In this document: positions 34,870 to 46,400 of the stretch, piece by piece
Position numbering within the stretch: the stretch's first letter is position 1
How the letters are laid out: every line of letters begins with the position of its first letter
NCBI GenBank assembly: GCA_038501625.1
Contig: JAZAYU010000079.1
Location: 186,001 to 250,000, forward strand
DNA length: 64,000 bases
DNA from: Corbicula japonica
Lineage: Eukaryota > Mollusca > Bivalvia > Venerida > Cyrenidae
Direction: 5' to 3'
The notes under the pieces: generated by a model
What the model was told of the DNA's origin: nothing
Database searches by the model: none
The model's input: the letters and a program-made list of their open reading frames with translations, nothing else
Translations under genes and position numbers: made by a program

Positions 34870-35948
34870 AATCTGTTTTTGTGAAAAACGCATGTCTCCC
34901 CCCGTCGCCCTATTGAATGAAGGCCCAGGAAGTGATATCACCTTTTTGAAACGGACGCCTGTGTCATTTATTATGGTATAATGAACATGCACATATATAT
35001 ATATATATATATATATTAACTCTACGGGCCCCTGTGATGTTGAAGTCTGGCCTAAATACCCCAAAGTCAACAGGGTTCTTCAAGGCTGTAACAGCAACCA
35101 TTGTATGAAGTTTGTTGGCTCTAGGTAAAATAAAACTCCAGTTAGTGAGAGGAAACCATTTTCACTCATCGGGCCCCTGTGACCTTGACCTTTGACCTAC
35201 TGACCCCAAAATCAAAAGGAGTCCTCTACTCAATAAGGACATCCATCGTATGAAGTTTGAAGGCTCTGGGAGAAATAGAACTCCTGTTATTGAGTGGAAA
35301 TGGTTTTCACACTTCGGGCCCCTGTGACCTTGACCTTTGACCTACTGACCCCAAAATCAATAGAGTTCTTCCACTCAATAAGAGCTATCACCCTATGAAG
35401 TTTGAAGGCTCTGGGTCAAAGGGTACTCGAGTTATTGAGCTGAAACGGTTTTCACACATCGAGCTCCTGTGACCTTGACCTTTGACCTACTGACCCCAAA
35501 ATCAATAGGGTTCTTCTACTCATTAAGGGCTATCACCCTATGAAGTTTGAAGGCTCTGGGTCAAAGGGTACTCGAGTTATTGAGCAAAAACGGTTTCACA
35601 CTTTGGGCCCCTGTGACCTTGACCTTTGACCTACTGACCCCAAAATCAATAGGGTTCTTCTACTCAATAAGGGCTATCACCCTATGAAATTTGAAGGCTC
35701 TGGGTCAAAAGGTACTCGAGTTATTGAGCGGAAACGGTTTTCACACTTCGGGCCCCTGTGACCTTGACCTTTGACCTACTGACCCCAAAATCAATAGGGT
35801 TCTTCTACTCAATAAGGGCTATCACCCTATGAAGTTTGAAGGCTCTGGATCAAAGGGTACTCCAGTTATTGAGCGGAAACGAAGTGTGACAGAAGGACAG
35901 ACGGACAAGGCAAAAACAATATGTCTCCCCCAGAGGGGGGGAGACATA
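34870..35948 (+). mobile_element. DR1-array element, copy in duplication unit 1
   Basis: Same family as 28576: it starts 'gtgaaaaacgcatgtctccc' and ends with 'tctcccccagagggggggag'. A TA microsatellite is at 34993-35016. One degenerate unit is followed by five good ~145-bp units (starting near 35181, 35324, 35467, 35612 and 35757), each with the DR1-type site. Confidence 0.8.
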
Positions 35949-35984
35949 AACTACTTGTATTAAAATGCTAAAGACTGAAAATCA

Positions 35985-36062
35985 TTTAACCCTTTCCTCC
36001 ATATATAGGCATTTCTATGCATGTGCGACCAGTGTAGATCCAGATCAGCCGGCACATCTGTG
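35985..36062. repeat. dispersed quasi-palindromic element, left part in duplication unit 1
   Basis: 'ttaaccctttcctcc' to 'ccagatcagccggcacatct', then interrupted by the 'caggctttgcgaaa' insertion seen in full at 38063. Confidence 0.6.
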
Positions 36063-36858
36063 CAGGCTTTGCGAAAGTTACCGGACCGTCTGCCATGTCC
36101 AGCAAAAATCAGACTGGTCCGATGATTTTTTCCAGGGATATTTCAAGTATCAAGGCAATATCTCAAGTAGTTTTAAAGTTATGGGCAAAATGCATATTAT
36201 TTTGCTAAACACAAAATATAAGAAAAAAGGGGCATAACTTGAAATATATTGACAGCAGAGTTATGGATGTTGTTGATAATGATGTAGAATTTGATGGTGA
36301 ATATATATTCTAAGTTTCAAGTTGATATCTCAAGCAGTTTATAAGTTATGGACCAAAGTGCATGTTTTCCTTTATGCAAAATTTAAGTGAAAAGGGGGCA
36401 TAACTTGAAAAATATTAGAAGCAGAGTTATGGGTCTTGTTGGTAATGATGTAGAATTTGATGGTGAATATATATTCCAAGTTTGAAGATGATATCATAAG
36501 TAGTTTTCAAGTTATGGACCAAACTGCATATTTTGTTTAACAGACGGAGACGCTGACGCCGGGGCGAGTAGGATAGCTCCCCTATTCTTCGAATAGTCGA
36601 GCTAAAAAAATACTTATTAATTCTTTTTTCCAAATATTAAAAATCAACATTTATTTTTCTATTTACATGTAGAACCCACATGTTAAAAACCCTGAAGAAC
36701 ATGTGACAACCACATTTTCTTTCCAATACTTCTGTGAACAACCCATGTATTTAACTAAAACTTAAGGGAAAAAGTAAAACCACAAGTAGAAAACTTTGTA
36801 AACTATTTGTAAGACAGTTCTGTCAATTGTTTTTTTCTAATTGAATTTATATACAACT

Positions 36859-37946
36859 AGAATCTGTTTTTGTGAAAAACGCATGTCTCCCCCCGTCGCC
36901 CTATTGAATGAAGGCCCAGGAAGTGATATCACCTTTTTGAAACGGACGCCTGTGTCATTTATTATGGTATAATGAACATGCACATATATATATATATATA
37001 TATTAACTCTACGGGCCCCTGTGATGTTGAAGTCTGGCCTAAATACCCCAAAGTCAACAGGGTTCTTCAAGGCTGTAACAGCAACCATTGTATGAAGTTT
37101 GTTGGCTCTAGGTAAAATAAAACTCCAGTTAGTGAGAGGAAACCATTTTCACTCATCGGGCCCCTGTGACCTTGACCTTTGACCTACTGACCCCAAAATC
37201 AATAGGAGTCCTCTACTCAATAAGGACATCCATCGTATGAAGTTTGAAGGCTCTGGGAGAAATAGAACTCCTGTTATTGAGTGGAAATGGTTTTCACACT
37301 TCGGGCCCCTGTGACCTTGACCTTTGACCTACTGACCCCAAAATCAATAGGGTTCTTCCACTCAATAAGAGCTATCACCCTATGAAGTTTGAAGGCTCTG
37401 GGTCAAAGGGTACTCGAGTTATTGAGCTGAAACGGTTTTCACACTTCGAGCTCCTGTGACCTTGACCTTTGACCTACTGACCCCAAAATCAATAGGGTTC
37501 TTCTACTCATTAAGGGCTATCACCCTATGAAGTTTGAAGGCTCTGGGTCAAAGGGTACTCGAGTTATTGAGCAAAAACAGTTTCACACTTTGGGCCCCTG
37601 TGACCTTGACCTTTGACCTACTGACCCCAAAATCAATAGGGTTCTTCTACTCAATAAGGGCTATCACCCTATGAAATTTGAAGGCTCTGGGTCAAAAGGT
37701 ACTCGAGTTATTGAGCGGAAACAGTTTTCACACTTCGGGCCCCTGTGACATTGACCTTTGACCTACTGACCCCAAAATCAATAGGGTTCTTCTACTCAAT
37801 AAGGGCTATCACCCTATGAAGTTTGAAGGCTCTGGATCAAAGGGTACTCCAGTTATTGAGCGGAAACGAAGTGTGACAGAAGGACAGACGGACAGACGGA
37901 CAAGGCAAAAACAATATGTCTCCCCCAGAGGGGGGGGGGAGACATA
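36859..37946 (+). mobile_element. DR1-array element, copy in duplication unit 2
   Basis: Near-identical to 34870-35948, with five good units. In the last the first half-site has drifted ('tgacattgacctttgacct'), but the DR1 itself is intact. The TA run is shorter (36983-37002). Confidence 0.8.
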
Positions 37947-38062
37947 AACTACATGTATTAAAATGCTAAAGACTGAAAATCATTTAACCCTTTCCTCCAT
38001 ATAAAGGCATTTCTATGCATGTGCGACCAGTGTAGATCCAGATCAGCCGGCACATCTGTGCA

Positions 38063-38911
38063 GGCTTTGCGAAAGTTACCGGACCGTCTGCCATGTCCGG
38101 CAAAAATCAGACTGGTCCGATGATTTTTTCCAGGGTTCCGGACCTTATGTCCGACAGAGTTCAGTCCTTTATTTACCGATAACGACCAAGTAAGAGTCTA
38201 ACCGTCGGGCACAAATACCGGGATTTAACAAAGTCCAATCAAGTTTTCTCCCTTGAATATGTGAATATTGAAAAGGAGGTTTACTTTGCCGTTTCTTTTT
38301 AAGTTTCCAATCAAATTCTAGATAAAGTAACCATATCTGCGATCTTCGACAAAGAAAATGTTGTTCTTGCGGTATTATGATGGCAATACACCAGGCAAAA
38401 GAACACCAAAAAAAACTGATGAAGAAAAAAAGCAAAACAAAAGGACTTCAAGTCCAAGTGCCCGCCGAGAAAATTTGTTGAGAAATGACCGCTTGTGGTT
38501 ACTTTTAAATGAGAATATTTTTGATGAGACAGTATTTGATGACACTGAAGAAATTGTACCCAGTTTTGATCATGACATTCTTTCAGTGGAATACAGAACA
38601 TTCTGTTCCATTAAAATGAGTGACAAGGACTCTGACTGGATATTTTGACGATTTTGATAATGAATGTTTTGAATTCCAGATAGAGTCCATCAATATGGAT
38701 AAACTGATGTTATATCTAAGAGAAGAAGAGAATTAAAATGTTAAAGAAACCTTTAAAGGATGATGTGTCTTTAATTAAAAAAAAAATAACAAAGGCATAC
38801 ATATATTTGAAAAGAAATTCGGTCAGACAAAAGTTCTTTCTGTCAGACAAGAATTGGAAGTTTGTCTGACCGAATGTCAGGCAAAGTTTTCAGCAATTTC
38901 GCAAGCCTGTC
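38063..38911. mobile_element. insertion with CAGGCTT ends, unclassified
   Basis: Left end CAGGCTTTGCGAAA, right end TTTCGCAAGCCTG (inverted, one base different in spacing). It interrupts a quasi-palindromic repeat. A clear target duplication is not visible. An internal inverted patch ('ggtcagacaaaagt...gtttgtctgacc', 38820-38873) lies near the right end. It contains one 96-codon ORF (next entry). Confidence 0.5.
38358..38648 (+). CDS. hypothetical 96-residue ORF inside the insertion
   Basis: Starts at ATG 38358. It has a lysine-rich stretch (about residues 14-31), then a hydrophobic/acidic stretch (RLWLLLNENIFDETVFDDTE), and ends DWIF. I recognise no family. It could be a remnant of a transposon protein or chance; nothing such as splice sites or a repeat of the frame supports translation. 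Confidence 0.2.
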   Translation: MLFLRYYDGNTPGKRTPKKTDEEKKQNKRTSSPSARRENLLRNDRLWLLLNENIFDETVFDDTEEIVPSFDHDILSVEYRTFCSIKMSDKDSDWIF

Positions 38912-39028
38912 TGATCAGGATCTTCACTGGTTCCATTTTGGTCAGAAATAACCTAACAAATCAAAAAGCGAACAGTCCAGATCCTGATCAGATGGCACAG
39001 ATGTGCTTGATGATCTGGATCTAAACTG

Positions 39029-39957
39029 CAGGGGTTTTCCTAGCCTTTCTGAGGGTCCGGAAAATGGACCCTTTCCCAAAGCAAACGGACCCTTTCCCAA
39101 TCCGAAATTTCGTCCATTTTTCCCAATTGAATCCACAGATAATTTTCAATACATAAGAAACAGTGTTAACTTTCACTTTACGTTGTAAACAACAACTCAC
39201 AGCTTTATCTCACACTATTCATGTGAGGTCACAACCAGGTGTATAATTGGGTGCATACGGTATAATTATGTGTCTGTATGGAAAACAGTTCGTCAAGATA
39301 CCGGTCCATGCCGAAAAATGGACATTCCATTCCGTTCAAAGAAGTTTTAACCGAATAAAATTGATCGGAGTTAACAGGTGATTTGGAGTAAAACAAATCA
39401 TTTGTTTTCGCAATAATAACACAAATACGTTACCGAGTAAGGTCTCTCATAATAGCAAATACTACGCAAAAATAATTTGGATAACGGGATAAAAATAAAC
39501 GGGATTCAAAAAGCTCAGTCAATTTTGCAAGAAATGAAAAAAAAAACACTGAACAAGAAACGTCACAAAGTCAACCGGAATCTGGACAAACTGAGCAACA
39601 CGAGAGTGTAACACTGTCAGTGTTTGCTTGTCTGAAAGCAGTAGAAAACCAAGAAAAACTCTGTTATAGTCCTTTGTTGATTTCAACAAACTAAAATTAT
39701 TCCATACCTGAAAAAAAAAAGCCTTTATTTAGGTTTTAAAAACTTAACCACCCTGAGTGAATAAAAAGTAAACTGATCCTTCCTTGTAAAAGTTTTTTTA
39801 AAAAAGGGGAAAAATGCATTTATATAAAACAATGATTTCAAAATTCCCAAAACTTGTATTTTTGTCGATAAAAATTCCCAAAATGAGACGTTTCACGCGA
39901 TAAAATTTCCCAATTCTGGCCAGGGTTCTTTTCCCAAAATGGCTAGGAAAACCCCTG
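39029..39957. mobile_element. hAT-like non-autonomous element with 5-bp target duplication
   Basis: Terminal inverted repeats CAGGGGTTTTCCTAGCC and GGCTAGGAAAACCCCTG are perfect over 17 bp. Flanks are AACTG (39024-39028 and 39958-39962). Subterminal 'tttcccaaa' words recur at both ends. 929 bp with no transposase ORF. Confidence 0.85.
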
Positions 39958-40232
39958 AACTGTTCGCCCATGCAATAAAGGTGTATCTATAGAGGAAAGG
40001 GTTGAAAAAAAATTATCTTGTACCGTCCAGTTTTCAGTAGCTTTCTTATTTCGTAACAGTTTGTTAACGGCTATACACATGACAGAAATGCTTTCTGTGG
40101 TAATCTGTCATATATCTGACGTATGGCCCAAAGTGAGTGCAAATCAGTTTAGAAACATTATTTTTATGAGTAGTAACCATTTATTTTTATAAACCTTATA
40201 TAATTTGGTGATTCAGCAAAAAGTAATATTTT

Positions 40233-40429
40233 CAGGGCTCTCACTAGACTTGCAAATCAGGGAGAAGTTTTGTCATAGTTTTTCCGAAGTATGGAGAAGT
40301 TTGGAGTCAACAGCATTCTTTCCTTATATAGTCTATACAAAATGACTTCTCTGATAGCTCAAAGAAGGGAGAAGTCTAGTCACTTTTGGGAGACCACTTG
40401 TCCCAAGTCTCCCTCTAGTGAGAGCCCTG
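40233..40429. mobile_element. hAT-like MITE with 5-bp target duplication
   Basis: Terminal inverted repeats CAGGGCTCTCACTAGA and TCTAGTGAGAGCCCTG are perfect over at least 16 bp. Flanks are ATTTT (40228-40232 and 40430-40434). 'gggagaagt' words occur at both ends. Confidence 0.85.
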
Positions 40430-40439
40430 ATTTTCAATA

Positions 40440-40920
40440 GAAAACTAACATGCATAACTAGGCTTGGTGACAAACACTCCTGTGAAGATTCAATGAAATC
40501 GCCCCAATGGTTTTGCAGATGAAACATGGACAAGAATTTTATAAGAAGTAAGGGTTAGGGTTAGTTAAAAAATGACAAAGTGCCCATAACTCGGCAAAAA
40601 ATAATCCAGGCAGAAATTCTGACAACATGCACAACATCGGCTCCTGGGAAGTTTCAATGAAATCCCTCAAGCAATTTTGAAGAATAAGCAAGGAAAAGAT
40701 TTAGGGTTAGTTAAAAAATGACAAAGGGCCCATAACTCAGCAAAAAATCATATGAGCAGAAAGTTCTGATGATATGCAAAACTAGGCCTGTTGACAAACA
40801 CTCCTGTGAAGTTTCAATGAAATTCCTTTGAGCGGTTTTGGGGAAGAAGTGAGGACAAGATTAAGGGTTAGGGTTAGTTAAAAATTGACAAAGTGCCCAT
40901 AACTTCAAAAAATACAGAGG
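40440..40920 (+). repeat. truncated array element with TTAGGG words
   Basis: About three diverged ~155-bp units of 'gcccataactcggc', 'caaacactcctgtgaag', 'tttcaatgaaatccctc', each preceded by 'agggttagggttagttaaaa' or 'agggttagttaaaa'. This matches the second module of the 11413 element without its ends. A 'tacagaggagctctgctata' string just after it resembles a pogo/Tigger-type terminus, but no partner end was found. Confidence 0.6.
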
Positions 40921-41118
40921 AGCTCTGCTATATCGCGAAATATAATTCGGTCAACCTGTGGACCCCTTTTTTTTGCCATAAAATGATAATAAAAATCTAT
41001 CAACGGCCATTTTGCATAATGGAAAGGGAAAAAAAGGATAGTTACAACATTAATATCGCGTAAATCGATAAAGACAATAAAGGTCGTTCAGTAATGTACC
41101 GAGAATCATTGGAAAGAC

Positions 41119-43201
41119 ATGGAAGCAGGTCAAAACGCCCCCAAGTCAAAACGCCCCCAATTTGGTCAAAACACCCCCGTATTGTCAAAACACCGCCATA
41201 TTTAGTCAAAATGCCCCCAATTTGGTCAAAACACCCAATATTTTAAACTTTAATACATTCAAGTTTCGTTTTGTTTTGAAGACGAGGTCAAGATGAAGAC
41301 GTTTGAAGACGAGGCCAAGATGTTCGAGAGTTGCAATCAACTGTACTAGGACACAGACAATACTGTAATACAAGAGATTAAATGGAATTCACAACCAAAT
41401 GAACATCTTATTTTATGAACAGAACAGAACAGAACATATTGTTTATTTCGTCCAAGTGCATGATTACACAATAAGGACAATATAACACAATGTAACTAAT
41501 ACATACATATATATCTGACTTCCGGTAAACAATCTGGGTGTGTATGTGGGGGGGGGGGGGGGGGGGGGGGGAGGGAGAGAGCAAGTCTCAGAAAATTAAT
41601 AAATCCCATGTCTTGTAGACAAAACAATTTTTTACATTATTTCGATCTGCGTAAAGGGACTAAACTATATAAATAAATCTTCATCAATGTATGTTATAGT
41701 AGTGATAAAATTAAACTAAATGATAATAATATTGACATTAATAATAATAATATTATTAATAATATTCACATTATCATTATTAAAGCTACTTACAACAACA
41801 GGCAAAAAATGAACAAATATACAAAACTATAGTATAGTTCAGTGTGCATGCTACGCTCCTGTCATTTACGTCATAGCCCGGTTAGAGAGTTTTTAGAGTA
41901 ATATGGATTTACCTGTAACGTTATTGTTATTGTTCAGAGTTTTGTCAGTTAAGTCATAGTTTCCATTTAAATAAGTTTACATTTCTTATGTCGACATACA
42001 GAACAGATTATATGAACAATTACGTATTTACGGTTGAGATTAGAGATTAGCCAAAATGAGATACATGCGAGTGAGAAAAACGTGCGTTTGGTAACAATGA
42101 ATGAAAACAGCGAGAATATATTGAAAAGAAGCGATTATTGCAAGTGTGTCATGGGGACATGAGCTAATGTTTACAGGTAAGAGTAGATCTAGTTTAATTG
42201 TTCGCATTTTCTAGTCGTAAGAAATTAGGTCTAAATGATATATATTGCTACACAGGGCTGAATATGTTTTAACAACAACAACAGCAAAGGAAACAAACAA
42301 ACAATTATAGTACAATTCAACATTGTAGTTTTACAATAATGATGAATATTCTTGGATTATATACATTTAAACATACAATTAGTGTCCATTATTGTTTTGT
42401 TAAATGTGATACATGTCTAATAATACGCACTGTTTCCAAAATGTTAAATGTTTATTACACAGTTTCTTTGTAGTTTGTTAAGTGTTTTAACTGTGAATAA
42501 TATAATAAACCCTTAAATAAATATATAACAAAGATCTGTCATTGTTGCAATCATCCTCAGTAATTATTGTTAATTATTGTTTGTTAATACTCCAATCATA
42601 ATTATTGATCGGCTATGTTCCCTATCGTTGTTGCAATCATCCTAGTAATTATTGTTAATACTCCAATCATAATTATCAATCGGCTATGTTGAAAGGTAAT
42701 TAAATACCGATCAAAGCTTAATTTAAATGAAAGAAGGATGGGTAAGTATGAATAATAATTTTTTGGTAGATTATATAATTCGGAGAAAATACATCGTAGT
42801 CATATCGAGTCTATATTAAATGTGCTGTGGTGTATATATTTGTAGCATAGTTTATGTACATGTAATTTTTATCTTGAAATTAAACTTTTTCTGTTGCAAT
42901 GCTTTGTTGTATTTTTAAAGTTACGTTTGTGAAATTCAGTCAGTACGTAACTGTATAAAGTCATCCACATCATGAAATTCTACCTAGAAAACTATTAGAA
43001 AGTACCGAAAACATATCCTCTAATAATTTCTGATAATTCAGAAAAATTACAATAATGACTACTATTTAATTAAAAAGTCCTTTTAATTTAAATAAAGTAA
43101 GTAAAAAGGCACACTAAATGATGGCGTTTTATGGGGGCGTTTTGACCAAATTGGGGGTATTATGACTTGGGGGCGTTTTGACTTGGGGGGCGTTTTGACT
43201 G
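41119..43201. mobile_element. fold-back-type element with tandem sub-repeats in inverted ends
   Basis: The left end (about 41130-41232) has about five copies of a ~20-bp word like 'ggtcaaaacgcccccaattt'. The right end (about 43130-43200) has about four copies of its complement ('gggggcgttttgac'). The 1.9-kb interior is very AT-rich and noncoding, and holds a 23-base G run (41549-41571), a GAACA microsatellite (41419-41439) and a partial ~75-bp tandem duplication (42535-42690). No clear target duplication. Confidence 0.6.
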
Positions 43202-43209
43202 TTTTGAAG

Positions 43210-43325
43210 CACAGGGAATCGGCACATAACTTTTTTCCCAATCCTCTCAATCTATACTATAATATACGTATATTATAGTATAGATTGAGAGGATTGGGAA
43301 AAAAGTTATGTGCCGATTCCCTGTG
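43210..43325. mobile_element. perfect 116-bp palindrome, hAT-type MITE with 8-bp target duplication
   Basis: Two 58-bp arms match with no mismatch, meeting at 43267/43268. The ends are CACAGGGAATCGGCAC and its complement. The direct repeat TTTTGAAG flanks both sides (43202-43209 and 43326-43333). An 8-bp duplication and CAGGG-type ends suggest hAT. With no mismatches it should be young. It abuts the right end of the fold-back-type element. Confidence 0.9.
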
Positions 43326-43493
43326 TTTTGAAGCAGGTCAAAACGCCCCCAAAATTATGGTTAATTTGACATTAGGTATACAGATATACACACAGTCTTT
43401 CAACAGTCATTCTTAACAAGTCTTACTATACTATATTACCGTTAGCGAAATCAGTCGCACCCACAATTTTTAAATTTTAGATTATTCACTTCC

Positions 43494-46400
43494 TGGGGAA
43501 ACACTCTTTTCCATATTTTTGTAGGCCATAGTCGAGGCTTTGTACCACTAAATTTTGAGGTTGGATAAAAGCCGTTCCAGACGTATCTCGTCGATAGAGC
43601 ACCCTATAATTTAATGACCAGTGATCTATTGCCACAGTAAATTGACTATTTAATTGCACACTAGATCTTGAAGACCAATTACATATGGCCAGGTTGGATA
43701 AAAGCCGTTCCAGACGTATCTCGTCGATAGAGATCCTATAATTTAAAGACCAGTGATCTATTGCCACAGTAAATTGACTATTTAATTGCACACTAGATCT
43801 TAAAGACCAATTACATATGGCCACGGTAATTTGACTTATGAAATATATTGTAGGACATCGTGACCATTTACCTATGGCCACTAATTGTTGAATATTTTAA
43901 CCCGCACTAGATGTGACATATGGCCACAGATAATTGACTTATGAAAGACGTTTTAGGACCTCGTGACCACTGACCTAAGGCTACAGGTAACTGAATATGC
44001 AAATGCACACTAGATTTTAAAGATCATTAACCTATGGCCTCAGTAAATTAACATTTGAAATACATTTAGGGACATCACGACCATTTATCTATGGCCACAG
44101 TTAATAGACACAATGAATTCACCTTAGATGTTAATGACAGGGGACCTATGGCTACAGTATTTTGACCTTTGATAGACGTTTTAGCACATAAGATCCATTG
44201 AACTATTGCCACAGATAACTGACCCTTGAAATGCACAATAGATCATAATGACCAGTGACATATGGCCACAGTTAATTAACATTTGAATGACATTGTAGCA
44301 CATAAGGACTAGTGACATATGGCCACAGATAATTGACTATTGAAGAGCAAAAAAGATCTGAATGACCAGTGACCTATGGTCACAGGAAATTTACCTTTAA
44401 ATGAACCAAAGATCATAATCACCAGTGACATATGGCCACAGTTAATTGACTTTGAATGACATTGTGGCACATTATGACAATTGGATTATGGCCACAGATA
44501 ATTGACCCTTGACAAGCACCATAGATCATAATCACCAGTGACCTATGGCCACAGTTAATTGACCTTCGAATGACATAGTAGCACATTATGACAATTGAAT
44601 TATGGCCACAGATAATTGACCCTTGACAAGCACCATAGATCATATTTACCAGTGACCTATGGCCACAGTTAATTGACATTTGAATGACATTGTGGCACAT
44701 TATGACAAGTGGATTATGGTCACAGATAACTGACCCTTGACAAGCACCATAGATCATATTCACCAGTGACCTATGGCCACAGTTAATTGACATTTGAATG
44801 ACATTGTGGCACATTATGACAATTGGATTATGGTCACATATAATTGACCCTTGAAATACACCATAGATCATAATCACCAGTGACATATGGCCAGTTAATT
44901 GACCTTTGAATGACATTGTGGCACATTATGACAATTGGATTATGGTCACAGATAACTGACCCTTGAAATACACCATAGATCAACATCACCAGTGACCTAT
45001 GGCCACAGTTAATTGACATTTGAATGACATTGTGGCACATTATGACAATTGGATTATGGCCACAGATAATTAACCCTTGAAATACACCATAGATCATAAT
45101 CACCAGTGACATATGGCCACAGTTAAATTACATTTGAATGACATTGTGGCACATTATGACAATTGGATTATGGCCACAGATAACTGACCCTTGACAAGCA
45201 CCATAGGTAATTATTACCAGTGACCTATGGCCACAGTTAATTGCCATTTGAATGACATTGTGGCACATTATGACAATTGGATTATGGTCACAGATAATTG
45301 ACCTTTGAAATACACAATAGATCATTATCACCAGTGACCTATGGCCACAGTTAAATTACATTTGAATGACATTGTGGCACATTATGACAATAGGATTATG
45401 GCCACAGATAATTGACCCTTGAAATACACCATAGATCAACATCATCAGTGACCTATGGCCACAGTTAAATTACATTTGAATGACATTGTGGCACATTATG
45501 ACAATTGGATTATGGCCACAGATAATTGACCCTTGACAAGCACCATTGTTCATAATCACCAGTGACCTATGGCCACAGTTAAATTACATTTGAATGACAT
45601 TGTGGCACATTATGACAATTGGATTATGGCCACAGATAACTGACCCTTGAAATACACCATAGATCATTATCACCAGTGACCTATGGCCACAGTTAATTGA
45701 CATTTGAATGACATTGTAGCACATTATGACAATTGGATTATGGCCACAGATAATTGACCCTTGAAATACACCATAGATCAACATCACCAGTGACCTATAG
45801 CCACAGTTAAATTACAATTGAATGACATTGTGGCACATTATGACAATTGGATTATGGCCACAGATAACTGACCCTTGAAATACAACATAGGTCATAATCA
45901 CCAGTGACCTATGGCCACAGTTAAATTACATTTGAATGACATTGTGGCACATTATGACAATTGGATTATGGCCACAGATAACTGACCCTTGACAAGCACC
46001 ATAGGTAATTATTACCAGTGACCTATGGCCACAGTTAATTGCCATTTGAATGACATTGTGGCACATTATGACAATTGGATTATGGTCACAGATAATTGAC
46101 CTTTGAAATACACAATAGATCATTATCACCAGTGACCTATGGCCACAGTTAAATTACATTTGAATGACATTGTGGCACATTATGACCTTAGGATTATGGC
46201 CACAGATAATTGACCCTTGAAATACACCATAGATCGACATCATCAGTGACCTATGGCCACAGTTAAATTACATTTGAATGACATTGTGGCACATTATGAC
46301 AATTGGATTATGGCCACAGATAATTGACCCTTGACAAGCACCATTGTTCATAATCACCAGTGACCTATGGCCACAGTTAAATTACATTTGAATGACATTG

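Larger units (their letters stand above)
34149..38135. repeat. tandem duplication of a ~1.99-kb composite segment
   Basis: Unit 1 (34149-36137) and unit 2 (36138-38135) are nearly identical. Each holds the end of the 32790-type element, a spacer, a 1.1-kb DR1-array element, and the start of a quasi-palindromic repeat with its insertion. Differences seen are microsatellite and homopolymer lengths (a TA run, GGAC copies, a G run) and a few substitutions. The junction at 36137/36138 joins 'ttttttccaggg' to 'atatttcaag', so the duplication arose after the nested insertions. Confidence 0.85.
37983..40004. repeat. dispersed quasi-palindromic element broken by two insertions
   Basis: Left part 37983-38062, middle 38912-39028 ('tctgatcaggatcttcactg' to 'gatctggatctaaactg'), tail 39958-40004 ('aactgttcgcccatgcaata' to 'gaggaaagggttga'). 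The breaks hold the elements at 38063-38911 and 39029-39957. Read together the pieces follow the 30620 copy in order. Confidence 0.75.

Noticed and set aside
36427..36633. Short - strand ORFs at repeat ends (also 34846-35070 and 36837-37088).
   Set aside because: They lie across element termini and microsatellites in a duplicated repeat block and change length between the two copies.
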